The notes beneath the pieces were generated by a model. It had not been told where the DNA came from. It saw only the letters and a program-made list of their open reading frames with translations, and did not search any database. Below, in pieces: positions 1-6,293 of a stretch of 6,545 nt of DNA. The position numbers were made by a program, and so were the translations under genes. The DNA is from Clostridia bacterium (GTDB lineage: Bacteria; Bacillota; Clostridia; Oscillospirales; CAG-382): assembly GCA_017959195.1 (NCBI GenBank), contig JAGDBE010000187.1, positions 1-6,545 on the forward strand, given 5' to 3'. Within the stretch, counting starts at the first letter, position 1, and each line of letters opens with the position of its first letter.

Positions 1-1
1 A

Positions 2-1450
2 CCTTATAAGGTTGAGCTCATAAACGACCTTCCCGAAGACAGCATAGTTTCGTTTTATACCCAGGGCGAGTTTACCGACCTCTGCGCAGGCCCGCACCTT
101 CCTTCAACGGGAAAATTAAAGGCGATAAAGCTTATGCAGTGCACCGGAGCATACTGGAGAGGCAGCGAGAAGAATAAAATGCTGTCGAGAGTGTACGGAA
201 CGGCGTTTCCGAAGCAGAGCGAGCTCGACGCATACCTGCTGCAGATAGAGGAAGCGAAAAAGAGAGACCACAGAAAGCTCGGTAAAGAGCTCGGCATATT
301 CGCACTCTTTGAAGAGGGCCCCGGCTTCCCGTTCTTCCTTCCCAACGGCATGATAATCAAAAACACCCTCATAGATTACTGGAGACAGATACACACAAGA
401 GAGGGCTATAAGGAAATAAGCACGCCTATAATGCTCAGACGCGAACTCTGGGAGACGTCGGGACACTGGGACCACTATAAAAACAATATGTATACGACGG
501 TTATCGACGAAAACGATTTCGCCGTAAAGCCGATGAACTGCCCCGGTGGAATGCTTGTTTATAAGCTTCATCCGCATTCGTATAAGGATCTGCCGCTCAG
601 ACTTGCGGAACTCGGAATAGTGCACCGCCACGAAAAATCGGGCGAAATGCACGGACTTATGCGCGTAAGATGCTTTACTCAGGACGACGCTCACATATAT
701 ATAACGAAAGAGCAGATAACCGACGAGATAAAGGGCGTTGTACGCCTTATAAACGAGGTTTATACGCTGTTCGGATTCAAGTATCACGTTGAACTTTCGA
801 CCATGCCGGAAGACCACCTCGGCTCGCTTGAGGACTGGGAAGCCGCAACGAACGGACTTAAAACGGCGCTCGACGAGCTTAATCTGCCGTACGTTATAAA
901 CGAGGGCGACGGCGCGTTCTACGGACCGAAAATAGACTTCCACCTCGAAGACTCGATAGGAAGAACCTGGCAGTGCGGAACGATACAGCTCGACTTCCAG
1001 CTCCCCATGAGATTCAACGCCGAATATACAGGCGCCGACGGCGAAAAGCACAGACCGATTATGATTCACAGAGTATGCTTCGGCTCGATAGAAAGATTCA
1101 TCGGCATCCTTATCGAACACTTTGCGGGCGCGTTCCCGACGTGGCTTGCGCCTGTTCAGGTAAAGGTAATGTCGATAAGCGATAACCAGTACGACTACGC
1201 AAAAGGCGTTTGCGATAAGCTTGCCGAAAGCGGCATAAGATGCGAATTTGACGACAGAAACGAAAAAATCGGCTATAAGATAAGAGAAGCACAGCTCCAG
1301 AAGGTTCCGTATATGCTCGTTATCGGCGATAAGGAAGTTGAATCGGGACTCGTTGCCGTGCGCTCGAGAAAGAACGGCGACGAAGGCACGAAGAATATAG
1401 ACGAATTCATAGGCGAAATCAAGAAGGAAATCGAAGAAAAAGCAAGATAA
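2..1450 (+). CDS. thrS: Threonyl-tRNA synthetase, 3' portion (N-terminus outside window)
   Basis: This enzyme attaches threonine to tRNA-Thr in the cytoplasm, using ATP. The reading frame is open from base 2, giving 482 C-terminal residues of an enzyme usually near 640. By alignment from memory to E. coli ThrRS, about 154 residues are missing, covering the TGS domain and most of the editing domain. Visible parts, in fragment numbering, are: the end of the editing domain with DLCAGPH (C28 and H32, matching E. coli Cys182 and His186); the class II catalytic core with zinc ligands C180 (MNCPGG), H231 (QDDAHIY) and H356 (MIHR); motif 2 around HRHEKSGEMHGLMRVR; motif 3 as GSIERFIGIL; and the anticodon-binding domain from about residue 383 to the end. 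All key residues are present, so the gene appears functional. The HIT gene follows after 25 bp with no terminator between. The identification is very secure. Confidence 0.97.
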   Translation, partial: PYKVELINDLPEDSIVSFYTQGEFTDLCAGPHLPSTGKLKAIKLMQCTGAYWRGSEKNKMLSRVYGTAFPKQSELDAYLLQIEEAKKRDHRKLGKELGIFALFEEGPGFPFFLPNGMIIKNTLIDYWRQIHTREGYKEISTPIMLRRELWETSGHWDHYKNNMYTTVIDENDFAVKPMNCPGGMLVYKLHPHSYKDLPLRLAELGIVHRHEKSGEMHGLMRVRCFTQDDAHIYITKEQITDEIKGVVRLINEVYTLFGFKYHVELSTMPEDHLGSLEDWEAATNGLKTALDELNLPYVINEGDGAFYGPKIDFHLEDSIGRTWQCGTIQLDFQLPMRFNAEYTGADGEKHRPIMIHRVCFGSIERFIGILIEHFAGAFPTWLAPVQVKVMSISDNQYDYAKGVCDKLAESGIRCEFDDRNEKIGYKIREAQLQKVPYMLVIGDKEVESGLVAVRSRKNGDEGTKNIDEFIGEIKKEIEEKAR

Positions 1451-1462
1451 GCGCAAAGCGGG

Positions 1463-1468
1463 AAAGGA
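1463..1468 (+). promoter_or_regulatory. Ribosome binding site of the HIT gene
   Basis: AAAGGA lies 7 bases before the ATG at 1476, in the short gap after the thrS stop codon. It supports that ATG as the start. Confidence 0.6.
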
Positions 1469-1475
1469 AAAAGAA

Positions 1476-1814
1476 ATGGACTGTATTTTTTGTAAAATAG
1501 CATCTGGCGAAATTCCCTCGAAAAAGGTATACGAAGACGAAGATATGCTCGCGTTTTACGATATCAATCCCATGGCGAAAGTACACGTGCTCGTAATACC
1601 CAAAGCGCATATAGACAATATAGACGGAATAAACCCGGGAAATTCGGCATGCGTTGCGAAAATATTTGAAAAAATTGGCGAAATCGCAAAGGCAGCGGGA
1701 ATAACTAACGGCTACCGCGTGATTTCAAACTGCGGACCCGACGCAAAGCAGTCGGTAATGCACCTTCATTTTCATATCTTGGGCGGAGAAGAACTGCCCG
1801 AAAGACTCGCGTAA
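1476..1814 (+). CDS. HIT-family (HINT-like) nucleotide hydrolase/phosphoramidase
   Basis: A 112-residue cytoplasmic protein of the histidine triad superfamily, HINT branch. Characterised members hydrolyse adenosine 5'-phosphoramidates and aminoacyl-adenylates, releasing AMP. The triad is H96-L-H98-F-H100 followed by ILGG. The usual active-site partners are present: N85 (VISN), and the QSV triplet Q92-S93-V94, equivalent to the Ser107 region of human HINT1. The N-terminus has a CxxC pair (C3, C6), and H45 lies in VIPKAH; in some bacterial relatives such residues bind structural zinc. Length is normal for the family. It lies 25 bp after thrS and 29 bp before the phosphoribosyltransferase start. 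HIT genes are often found near mtaB in Firmicutes, which fits mtaB two genes on. The family call is secure; the physiological substrate is unknown. Confidence 0.95.
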   Translation: MDCIFCKIASGEIPSKKVYEDEDMLAFYDINPMAKVHVLVIPKAHIDNIDGINPGNSACVAKIFEKIGEIAKAAGITNGYRVISNCGPDAKQSVMHLHFHILGGEELPERLA

Positions 1815-1828
1815 ATTTGAGTAAATTT

Positions 1829-1834
1829 AAGGAG
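1829..1834 (+). promoter_or_regulatory. Ribosome binding site that fixes the phosphoribosyltransferase start
   Basis: AAGGAG lies 9 bases before the ATG at 1844. An in-frame TTG at 1817, just after the HIT stop codon, would add 9 residues (MSKFKETTK). It sits upstream of this site and has no comparable motif of its own, so 1844 is the better start. Confidence 0.75.
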
Positions 1835-1843
1835 ACGACAAAA

Positions 1844-2392
1844 ATGGATGACATCAAATATTATCATATAACCGTAGCGGGACTCGAAAGAGCGCTCCCG
1901 ATATGCGCGCTGAACGAAAAACTGTCGATAGCGGGCTTTGTAATGCTCGGTGATTACGAACTCGTTGAAGCGTGCGCAAGGGAACTGAATAAACTTCTCC
2001 CCGAGCACGACTACCTCATCGCGCCCGAAGCGAAATCCATTTCCCTTATAAACGAAATGGCAAGACAGGCGGGCGAAAAGAAGCATTTTGTCGCAAGAAA
2101 AGGAATAAAAGCGTATATGACCAACCCCATAAGCGTAAACGTAAATTCCATTACGACGGCGCGCGAGCAGACGCTCTACCTTGACGGCAGAGACGCCGAG
2201 CTTATGAAAGGCAAAAGAATAGTCATAGTCGACGACGTAATAAGCACGGGAGAATCTATGGCGGCGGTTGAAAAACTCGTCAAGACGGCGGGAGGAATAG
2301 TAGTCGGAAGAGCGGCTGTGCTTGCGGAAGGCGACGCTGCCGACAGAGACGACATTATTTATCTCGAAAAACTGCCGTTGTTCTTCAGTTAA
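1844..2392 (+). CDS. Type I phosphoribosyltransferase, Apt/Xpt-like
   Basis: A 182-residue cytoplasmic enzyme of the PRPP-dependent phosphoribosyltransferase fold. The PRPP-binding signature IVIVDDVISTG is at residues 126-136, with the paired acidic residues and the TG that grips the phosphate. An APEAKSI segment at about 60-66 matches the loop where adenine and xanthine phosphoribosyltransferases carry EA-G. A following FVARKG recalls the ARK of Xpt, while the PRPP loop reads more like Apt (DDxxxTG). Purine salvage (base plus PRPP gives nucleotide plus PPi) is therefore the likeliest role. The sequence is not a plain match to apt or xpt as I know them, and the base substrate cannot be read. 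It sits between the HIT gene and mtaB, with only 2 bp before the latter. The start at ATG 1844 is chosen on the AAGGAG motif. Confidence 0.88.
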   Translation: MDDIKYYHITVAGLERALPICALNEKLSIAGFVMLGDYELVEACARELNKLLPEHDYLIAPEAKSISLINEMARQAGEKKHFVARKGIKAYMTNPISVNVNSITTAREQTLYLDGRDAELMKGKRIVIVDDVISTGESMAAVEKLVKTAGGIVVGRAAVLAEGDAADRDDIIYLEKLPLFFS

Positions 2393-2394
2393 TA

Positions 2395-3717
2395 ATGAGC
2401 AAAAAATATAAAGCCGCTTTTATAACGCTCGGATGCAGAGTAAATCAGTACGAAACGCGCGCCGTAAAAGAGGCGTTTGAGTCTCTCGGCTTTGAGACGG
2501 GGGACTTTTCCGAAAAGTGCGACGTTTACGTCATAAATACCTGCACCGTAACGGCCGAAAGCGACAGAAAATCCATGCAGATGATAAGACGCGCAAGAAA
2601 TACCGGCGGAAAAGAAGCCGTTGTAATCGCGATGGGCTGCATGGTGCAGATTAATCCTGAAAAATCCGCGAAAATCGAAGAAATCGACCTTGCCGTAGGC
2701 AATAAGGATAAAATTTCCTGCGCACAAAAGGCGATGGAAATTTTGAAGTCCAAAAAACGCGAAAAGACGGTTGAAGTCAGCGATATTTCGGGAAAAAGAG
2801 AAATAGACAGCGCAAAAATCACGGGCTCCGACTTGACAAAAGCGTTTTTGAAGATATGCGACGGCTGTAATAATTCCTGCGCCTACTGCATTATCCCGAA
2901 GGCGCGCGGAAGCGTGTGCTCGAAAACCGTTGCGGAAGTCAAGAGCGAAGTCGAAACCCTCTGCGAAAACGGCTATAAGGAAGTCGTGCTTACTGGAATA
3001 GAGACGGCGGCATACGGAAAGGATATAAATTCCGACCTCGTAACGCTCGTCGAAAACGTAAATGAGTGCGGAAAACTTGAACGCATACGGCTCGGCTCGC
3101 TTGAACCGACGATTATTAACGAAAAGAGCGTTATGCGTCTTTCAGAATGCAAAAAATTCATGCCGCACTACCACCTCTCGCTTCAGAGCGGATGCGACGC
3201 GGTGCTGAATGCAATGCGCCGTAAATATAATACGAAAATGTTTCTTGACGTCGTAAGGATTTTAAGGGAAAATATAGGGGACGTAACGCTTACGACGGAT
3301 ATTATCGTGGGCTTTCCGGGCGAGACGGAGGAAATGTTCCTTGAAACGCAGGAATTCGTGAAAAAATGCGGCTTTCTGTACGTTCATATCTTTCCGTACT
3401 CCGACAGAGCGGGAACTCTTTCGTCAAAGATGAATAATAAAATCGACGCGCAGACAAAGCGCAAAAGGGCGCAAAGACTTAAAAAAACAATGCTTGAAAT
3501 GAGAAAAGAAGTACTTTCAAACTTTTTGGGAACCGAAAGGGAAGTTCTGGTCGAAAAAACCGAGGGGAAATACGCTTTCGGACATACCGATAATTTTATC
3601 GAGACCAGATTTGAAAATACCGGAAAAAAAGTAAAGAAAAACGATATGGTAAAGGTTAAACTGACCGACTTTCCCGAAAGCGCGGAGTACGTAAACGCGG
3701 AAGTTGTAAAAGTATAA
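2395..3717 (+). CDS. mtaB: tRNA t6A37 methylthiotransferase MtaB (radical SAM)
   Basis: MtaB converts N6-threonylcarbamoyladenosine at position 37 of ANN-decoding tRNAs to the 2-methylthio form (ms2t6A), which improves decoding. The 440-residue protein has the full MiaB-family layout. The N-terminal MTTase domain has three cluster cysteines: C14 in TLGCRVNQYET (the MtaB-type signature), C50 in NTCTVT and C82 in MGCM. The radical SAM domain follows, with C158, C162 and C165 (CNNSCAYC). A C-terminal TRAM RNA-binding domain spans about 375-440. YHLSLQSGC and TDIIVGFPGET are further family hallmarks. The length is normal. The ATG begins 2 bp after the previous stop, and I see no Shine-Dalgarno sequence in the preceding codons, so translation is probably coupled to the upstream gene. 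The alternative subtypes MiaB and RimO are less likely, given the CRVNQYE motif. Confidence 0.95.
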   Translation: MSKKYKAAFITLGCRVNQYETRAVKEAFESLGFETGDFSEKCDVYVINTCTVTAESDRKSMQMIRRARNTGGKEAVVIAMGCMVQINPEKSAKIEEIDLAVGNKDKISCAQKAMEILKSKKREKTVEVSDISGKREIDSAKITGSDLTKAFLKICDGCNNSCAYCIIPKARGSVCSKTVAEVKSEVETLCENGYKEVVLTGIETAAYGKDINSDLVTLVENVNECGKLERIRLGSLEPTIINEKSVMRLSECKKFMPHYHLSLQSGCDAVLNAMRRKYNTKMFLDVVRILRENIGDVTLTTDIIVGFPGETEEMFLETQEFVKKCGFLYVHIFPYSDRAGTLSSKMNNKIDAQTKRKRAQRLKKTMLEMRKEVLSNFLGTEREVLVEKTEGKYAFGHTDNFIETRFENTGKKVKKNDMVKVKLTDFPESAEYVNAEVVKV

Positions 3718-3722
3718 GGAGG
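3716..3722 (+). promoter_or_regulatory. Strong ribosome binding site supporting a TTG start for ecfA1
   Basis: A full AAGGAGG overlaps the mtaB stop codon and lies 7 bases before TTG 3730. There is no in-frame ATG near the domain start, so this site decides the start of ecfA1. Confidence 0.85.
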
Positions 3723-3729
3723 AACGCTT

Positions 3730-4647
3730 TTGGAAGATAATAAGGCGTATAAAGATAATATAATTGTCGCCGAAAACGTAAGTTATACTTATACCGATAA
3801 CGATGACAACGAAAATAACGATACAGAAGCCATAAAAAATCTGTCGTGCGAAATTCCGAGAGGGAAGTTTACCGCGATAATAGGACATAACGGCTCGGGA
3901 AAATCGACGCTCGCAAAGCTTCTTTCGGGCATCATGGTGCCGGGAAGCGGCAAAGTAACGGTTTATAAGGCGGGCGATAAAGAAGGAATAAGTTCCGACG
4001 ACGAAAATAACGATTTCGAGATAAGAAAAACCGTCGGCATGGTGTTCCAGAATCCCGATAACCAGATAGTCGCCACCATCGTCGAGGACGACGTCGCTTT
4101 CGCACCCGAAAATATCGGCATTGAGCCGAAAGAGATAAGGCGCAGGGTTGACGAGGCGCTCAAAACGGTGGGACTTACCGAATACGCACTTCACGATACG
4201 CATAAACTTTCGGGCGGACAGAAGCAGAGAGTCGCGATAGCGGGAATGCTTGCGGTTGAGCCGGAATGCATAATATTCGACGAATCGACGGCAATGCTCG
4301 ACCCCGGCGGAAGAAAGGATATAATGAACACCATTCTTTCGCTCAAAAACAAGGGCATCACCGTCGTGCTCATAACGCACTATATGAACGAGGCGACGCG
4401 CGCCGACAACATAATAGTCGTCGACCACGGAGACGCGATACTTACAGGCACGCCCGAGGAGGTCTTCGATAACGAGGAAGTCTTGAAAAAATGCGGACTT
4501 GAAGCTCCGCAGTCGACTCTTGTCGTTCAGAAATTAAGAGAAAACGGCATAGATATAGACGCAAGAGGCGTGCTTGACGCGCAAAGCGCATCTGAGGCGA
4601 TAGATAAGGCGCTGAAAGCGAAAAAGGGGGTAAGAGACGATGCTTGA
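3730..4647 (+). CDS. ecfA1: Energy-coupling factor transporter ATPase EcfA1
   Basis: One of the two ATPases of an ECF importer, which with EcfT and a substrate-binding S component takes up vitamins or metals across the cytoplasmic membrane. The 305-residue protein has Walker A GHNGSGKST (52-60), Q-loop Q107 in MVFQNPDNQ, signature LSGGQ (160-164), Walker B IIFDE (181-185) with the EcfA1-type STAMLDP, and H-loop H217 (LITH). The stretch NQIVATIVEDDVAFAPENIG is characteristic of EcfA1/CbiO1. A C-terminal extension of about 60 residues follows the nucleotide-binding domain, as is usual for EcfA. The start is TTG with a strong AAGGAGG. Two acidic Asp/Asn-rich stretches (residues 23-32 and 82-96) sit in surface loops. 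It overlaps ecfA2 by 8 bp. The S component, and so the substrate, is not in the window. Confidence 0.95.
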   Translation: MEDNKAYKDNIIVAENVSYTYTDNDDNENNDTEAIKNLSCEIPRGKFTAIIGHNGSGKSTLAKLLSGIMVPGSGKVTVYKAGDKEGISSDDENNDFEIRKTVGMVFQNPDNQIVATIVEDDVAFAPENIGIEPKEIRRRVDEALKTVGLTEYALHDTHKLSGGQKQRVAIAGMLAVEPECIIFDESTAMLDPGGRKDIMNTILSLKNKGITVVLITHYMNEATRADNIIVVDHGDAILTGTPEEVFDNEEVLKKCGLEAPQSTLVVQKLRENGIDIDARGVLDAQSASEAIDKALKAKKGVRDDA

Positions 4648-5482
4648 ATTTGAAAACGTGTCGTATTATTACAGCAAAAACACCCCTTTTGAAAAAGAGG
4701 CGCTCAAAAATATATCTATAACCATAAAAGATAATATGACGACGGGAATTATAGGGCATACAGGTTGCGGAAAATCGACGCTCGCGCAGATGATGAACGC
4801 ACTTATCGCCCCGACTGAGGGAAAGGTTTTACTCGACGGAAAAGACATTAACGCAAAGGACTATAATACCGTCGGCGTAAGGTTCGACGTGGGACTCGTG
4901 TTCCAGTACCCCGAATACCAGCTTTTTGAAGAGACGGTGTATAAGGATATCTCGTTCGGACCGAAAAATATGGGACTTTCGGAAGCGGAGATAAAAGAAA
5001 GGGTTAAGTTTGCGTCGGGATTTACGGGAATTACCGACGATATGCTCGAAAGAAGCCCGTTTGAAATATCGGGCGGCCAGAGAAGAAGAGTGGCTATCGC
5101 GGGCGTAATTGCCATGGACCCGAAAATCCTTGTTCTCGACGAGCCCGCGGCTGGACTTGACCCGAAAGGCAGAAACGAAATACTGTCTGGACTTGTGGAA
5201 TATAGAAAAAAGCGCGGAAACAGCCTCGTTATCATCTCTCACAGCATGGAGGACATAGCGGTATATTCCGACGAAATAATAGCCATGAGCAATGCTCAGG
5301 TGCTTATGACAGGCACACCGAGCGAGGTGTTCTCAAATCATAAACTGCTGACGGAATCGGGACTCGATATTCCCGAAATAACGTCGCTGCTCATAAATTT
5401 GAAAGCTCTCGGCTACGACGTGGACAGCACCTGCTATACCGTCGAAAGCGGCTATAAAAGCATAGAAAAACTGTTTAAATAA
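4640..5482 (+). CDS. ecfA2: Energy-coupling factor transporter ATPase EcfA2
   Basis: The second ATPase of the ECF module, expected to form a heterodimer with EcfA1 and drive transport through EcfT. The 280-residue protein has Walker A GHTGCGKST (39-47; Cys43 where Ser is usual), Q-loop Q89 (LVFQYPEYQLF, typical of EcfA2), signature ISGGQ (143-147; Ile in place of Leu), Walker B LVLDE (164-168) followed by the EcfA2-type PAAGLDPKGR, and H-loop H201. All catalytic residues are present, so the variants look tolerable. The ATG lies inside the end of ecfA1 (ATGCTTGA overlap), which suggests coupled translation and equal dosage of the two subunits. The preceding AAGGGGG is a weak ribosome binding site. 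No ecfT follows; the transcription unit ends 9 bp after the stop. Confidence 0.95.
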   Translation: MLEFENVSYYYSKNTPFEKEALKNISITIKDNMTTGIIGHTGCGKSTLAQMMNALIAPTEGKVLLDGKDINAKDYNTVGVRFDVGLVFQYPEYQLFEETVYKDISFGPKNMGLSEAEIKERVKFASGFTGITDDMLERSPFEISGGQRRRVAIAGVIAMDPKILVLDEPAAGLDPKGRNEILSGLVEYRKKRGNSLVIISHSMEDIAVYSDEIIAMSNAQVLMTGTPSEVFSNHKLLTESGLDIPEITSLLINLKALGYDVDSTCYTVESGYKSIEKLFK

Positions 5483-5483
5483 T

Positions 5484-5514
5484 AAAAAATCACGGTTAAA
5501 AACCGTGTTTTTTT
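5484..5514. terminator. Bidirectional intrinsic terminator between convergent genes
   Basis: A 7 bp perfect stem, CACGGTT (5491-5497) with AACCGTG (5501-5507), and an AAA loop. On the plus strand it is followed by seven T (5508-5514), ending the ecfA2 unit. On the minus strand the hairpin is followed by A and six T (the complement of 5484-5490), which would also end the minus-strand GNAT gene whose stop is at 5533. The stem is short but well formed, and its position is exactly as expected. Confidence 0.88.
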
Positions 5515-5532
5515 ATGAAAAGAATCATAAAA

Positions 5533-6279
5533 TCATTCCCCGATGAGCTTCAAGAAACGCTTGTCGTTCATCTGCTCGTTGGTGATATATTCCCCGTCTT
5601 TGAAAACCGCATAGGTCGTTATCGGAGTGGGCGCGTTCTGCGCCTCTTCTTTTGTCTTTATATGTATTGCCGTGAAGGGAACACCCTTTTCCTTTGCGAC
5701 TTCTTCCAAAACAGGCACGTATTTTGCGTTGAACGGACACTGACTCGTGTAGTATAAAACGTACCCTTTTCTGTCTGTGTGCGGATGCTTTGCGCAGTCC
5801 TTGAATTGCGGCTTAGGCGCATTTTTTTCAAACGGCAGATACCATAGCTGAATACCGTTGTCCGCTTCGTCGCAGACCGAAAAATTCTTGTGCTTCAAAT
5901 ACGACGGGTCCGAAAGAAACGGCTTTTTCTTTGCGGAAGAAAGCACGCAGAGACCGAGTTTTTTCCCTTTTTCAGCGTCCTTTATGCACTCGTCGAGTAA
6001 GTCGTTCGAATATCCGTGCCCCTTGAACGAGCCTGAAACCCACAGACAGTCAATATAGATGTAATTGTCGGCAATAATCGGAACCCACGCGTTTTCGGCG
6101 GGAATGTATTCTATAAAACACTTGCCGCGCTCGACGCTTTTCAGGAAAACGAGCCCGTCGCCGAAACGCTCGGCAAGCCACGCCTTTTTTGACGCGACCT
6201 GAACGTCGTTGTTGTTGGAAATTGCGCAGCAGATGTGCTCCTTTTCGAGATTTTCCTTCGTAACCTTGATATAATCCAT
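5533..6279 (-). CDS. GNAT-family N-acetyltransferase with C-terminal YoaP-type thioredoxin-like domain
   Basis: A 248-residue soluble protein. Residues 1-150 form a GNAT acetyltransferase domain, expected to transfer the acetyl group of acetyl-CoA to an amine; the CoA pyrophosphate loop is recognisable as S84-F-K-G-H-G89 after the core strand YIYIDCLWVSG. The N-terminal EHICCAI (14-20) recalls bacterial GNAT proteins carrying a YoaP domain. The C-terminal part (about 170-248) reads like a thioredoxin-fold half: strand VLYYTSQ, then C181-P-F, a helix, and PTPITT (217-222) where thioredoxins have the cis-proline, followed by FKDGEYI. Substrate and biological role are unknown. Nine cysteines are present in all. 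AGAGGGG (6286-6292) lies 6 bases before the ATG. It is the second gene of a pair with the broken tfoX-like gene 14 bp upstream. Confidence 0.85.
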   Translation of the reverse strand: MDYIKVTKENLEKEHICCAISNNNDVQVASKKAWLAERFGDGLVFLKSVERGKCFIEYIPAENAWVPIIADNYIYIDCLWVSGSFKGHGYSNDLLDECIKDAEKGKKLGLCVLSSAKKKPFLSDPSYLKHKNFSVCDEADNGIQLWYLPFEKNAPKPQFKDCAKHPHTDRKGYVLYYTSQCPFNAKYVPVLEEVAKEKGVPFTAIHIKTKEEAQNAPTPITTYAVFKDGEYITNEQMNDKRFLKLIGE

Positions 6280-6285
6280 TAAAAA

Positions 6286-6292
6286 CCCCTCT
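6286..6292 (-). promoter_or_regulatory. Ribosome binding site of the GNAT/YoaP gene
   Basis: AGAGGGG on the minus strand, 6 bases before ATG 6279-6277, lies wholly within the 14 bp gap after the TfoX-like stop. It supports the chosen start and an operon arrangement. Confidence 0.65.
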
Positions 6293-6293
6293 T

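Noticed and set aside
116..1456. 446-codon open frame on the minus strand opposite thrS
   Set aside because: It is exactly in register with the thrS codons and arises from the absence of TTA, CTA and TCA there. Its translation resembles no protein family I know, while the plus strand is an unmistakable ThrRS.
1817..1843. TTG start extending the phosphoribosyltransferase by 9 residues
   Set aside because: AAGGAG at 1829-1834 is correctly spaced for ATG 1844 and would lie inside the extended coding region.
3517..4428. 303-codon open frame on the minus strand opposite the mtaB end and ecfA1
   Set aside because: It spans the junction of two well-supported genes in register with ecfA1 codons, and has no recognisable domains.
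5515..5757. Plus-strand 80-codon frame starting just after the terminator
   Set aside because: It lies opposite the conserved YoaP-type tail of the minus-strand GNAT gene, and its start is in the terminator T run with no ribosome binding site.
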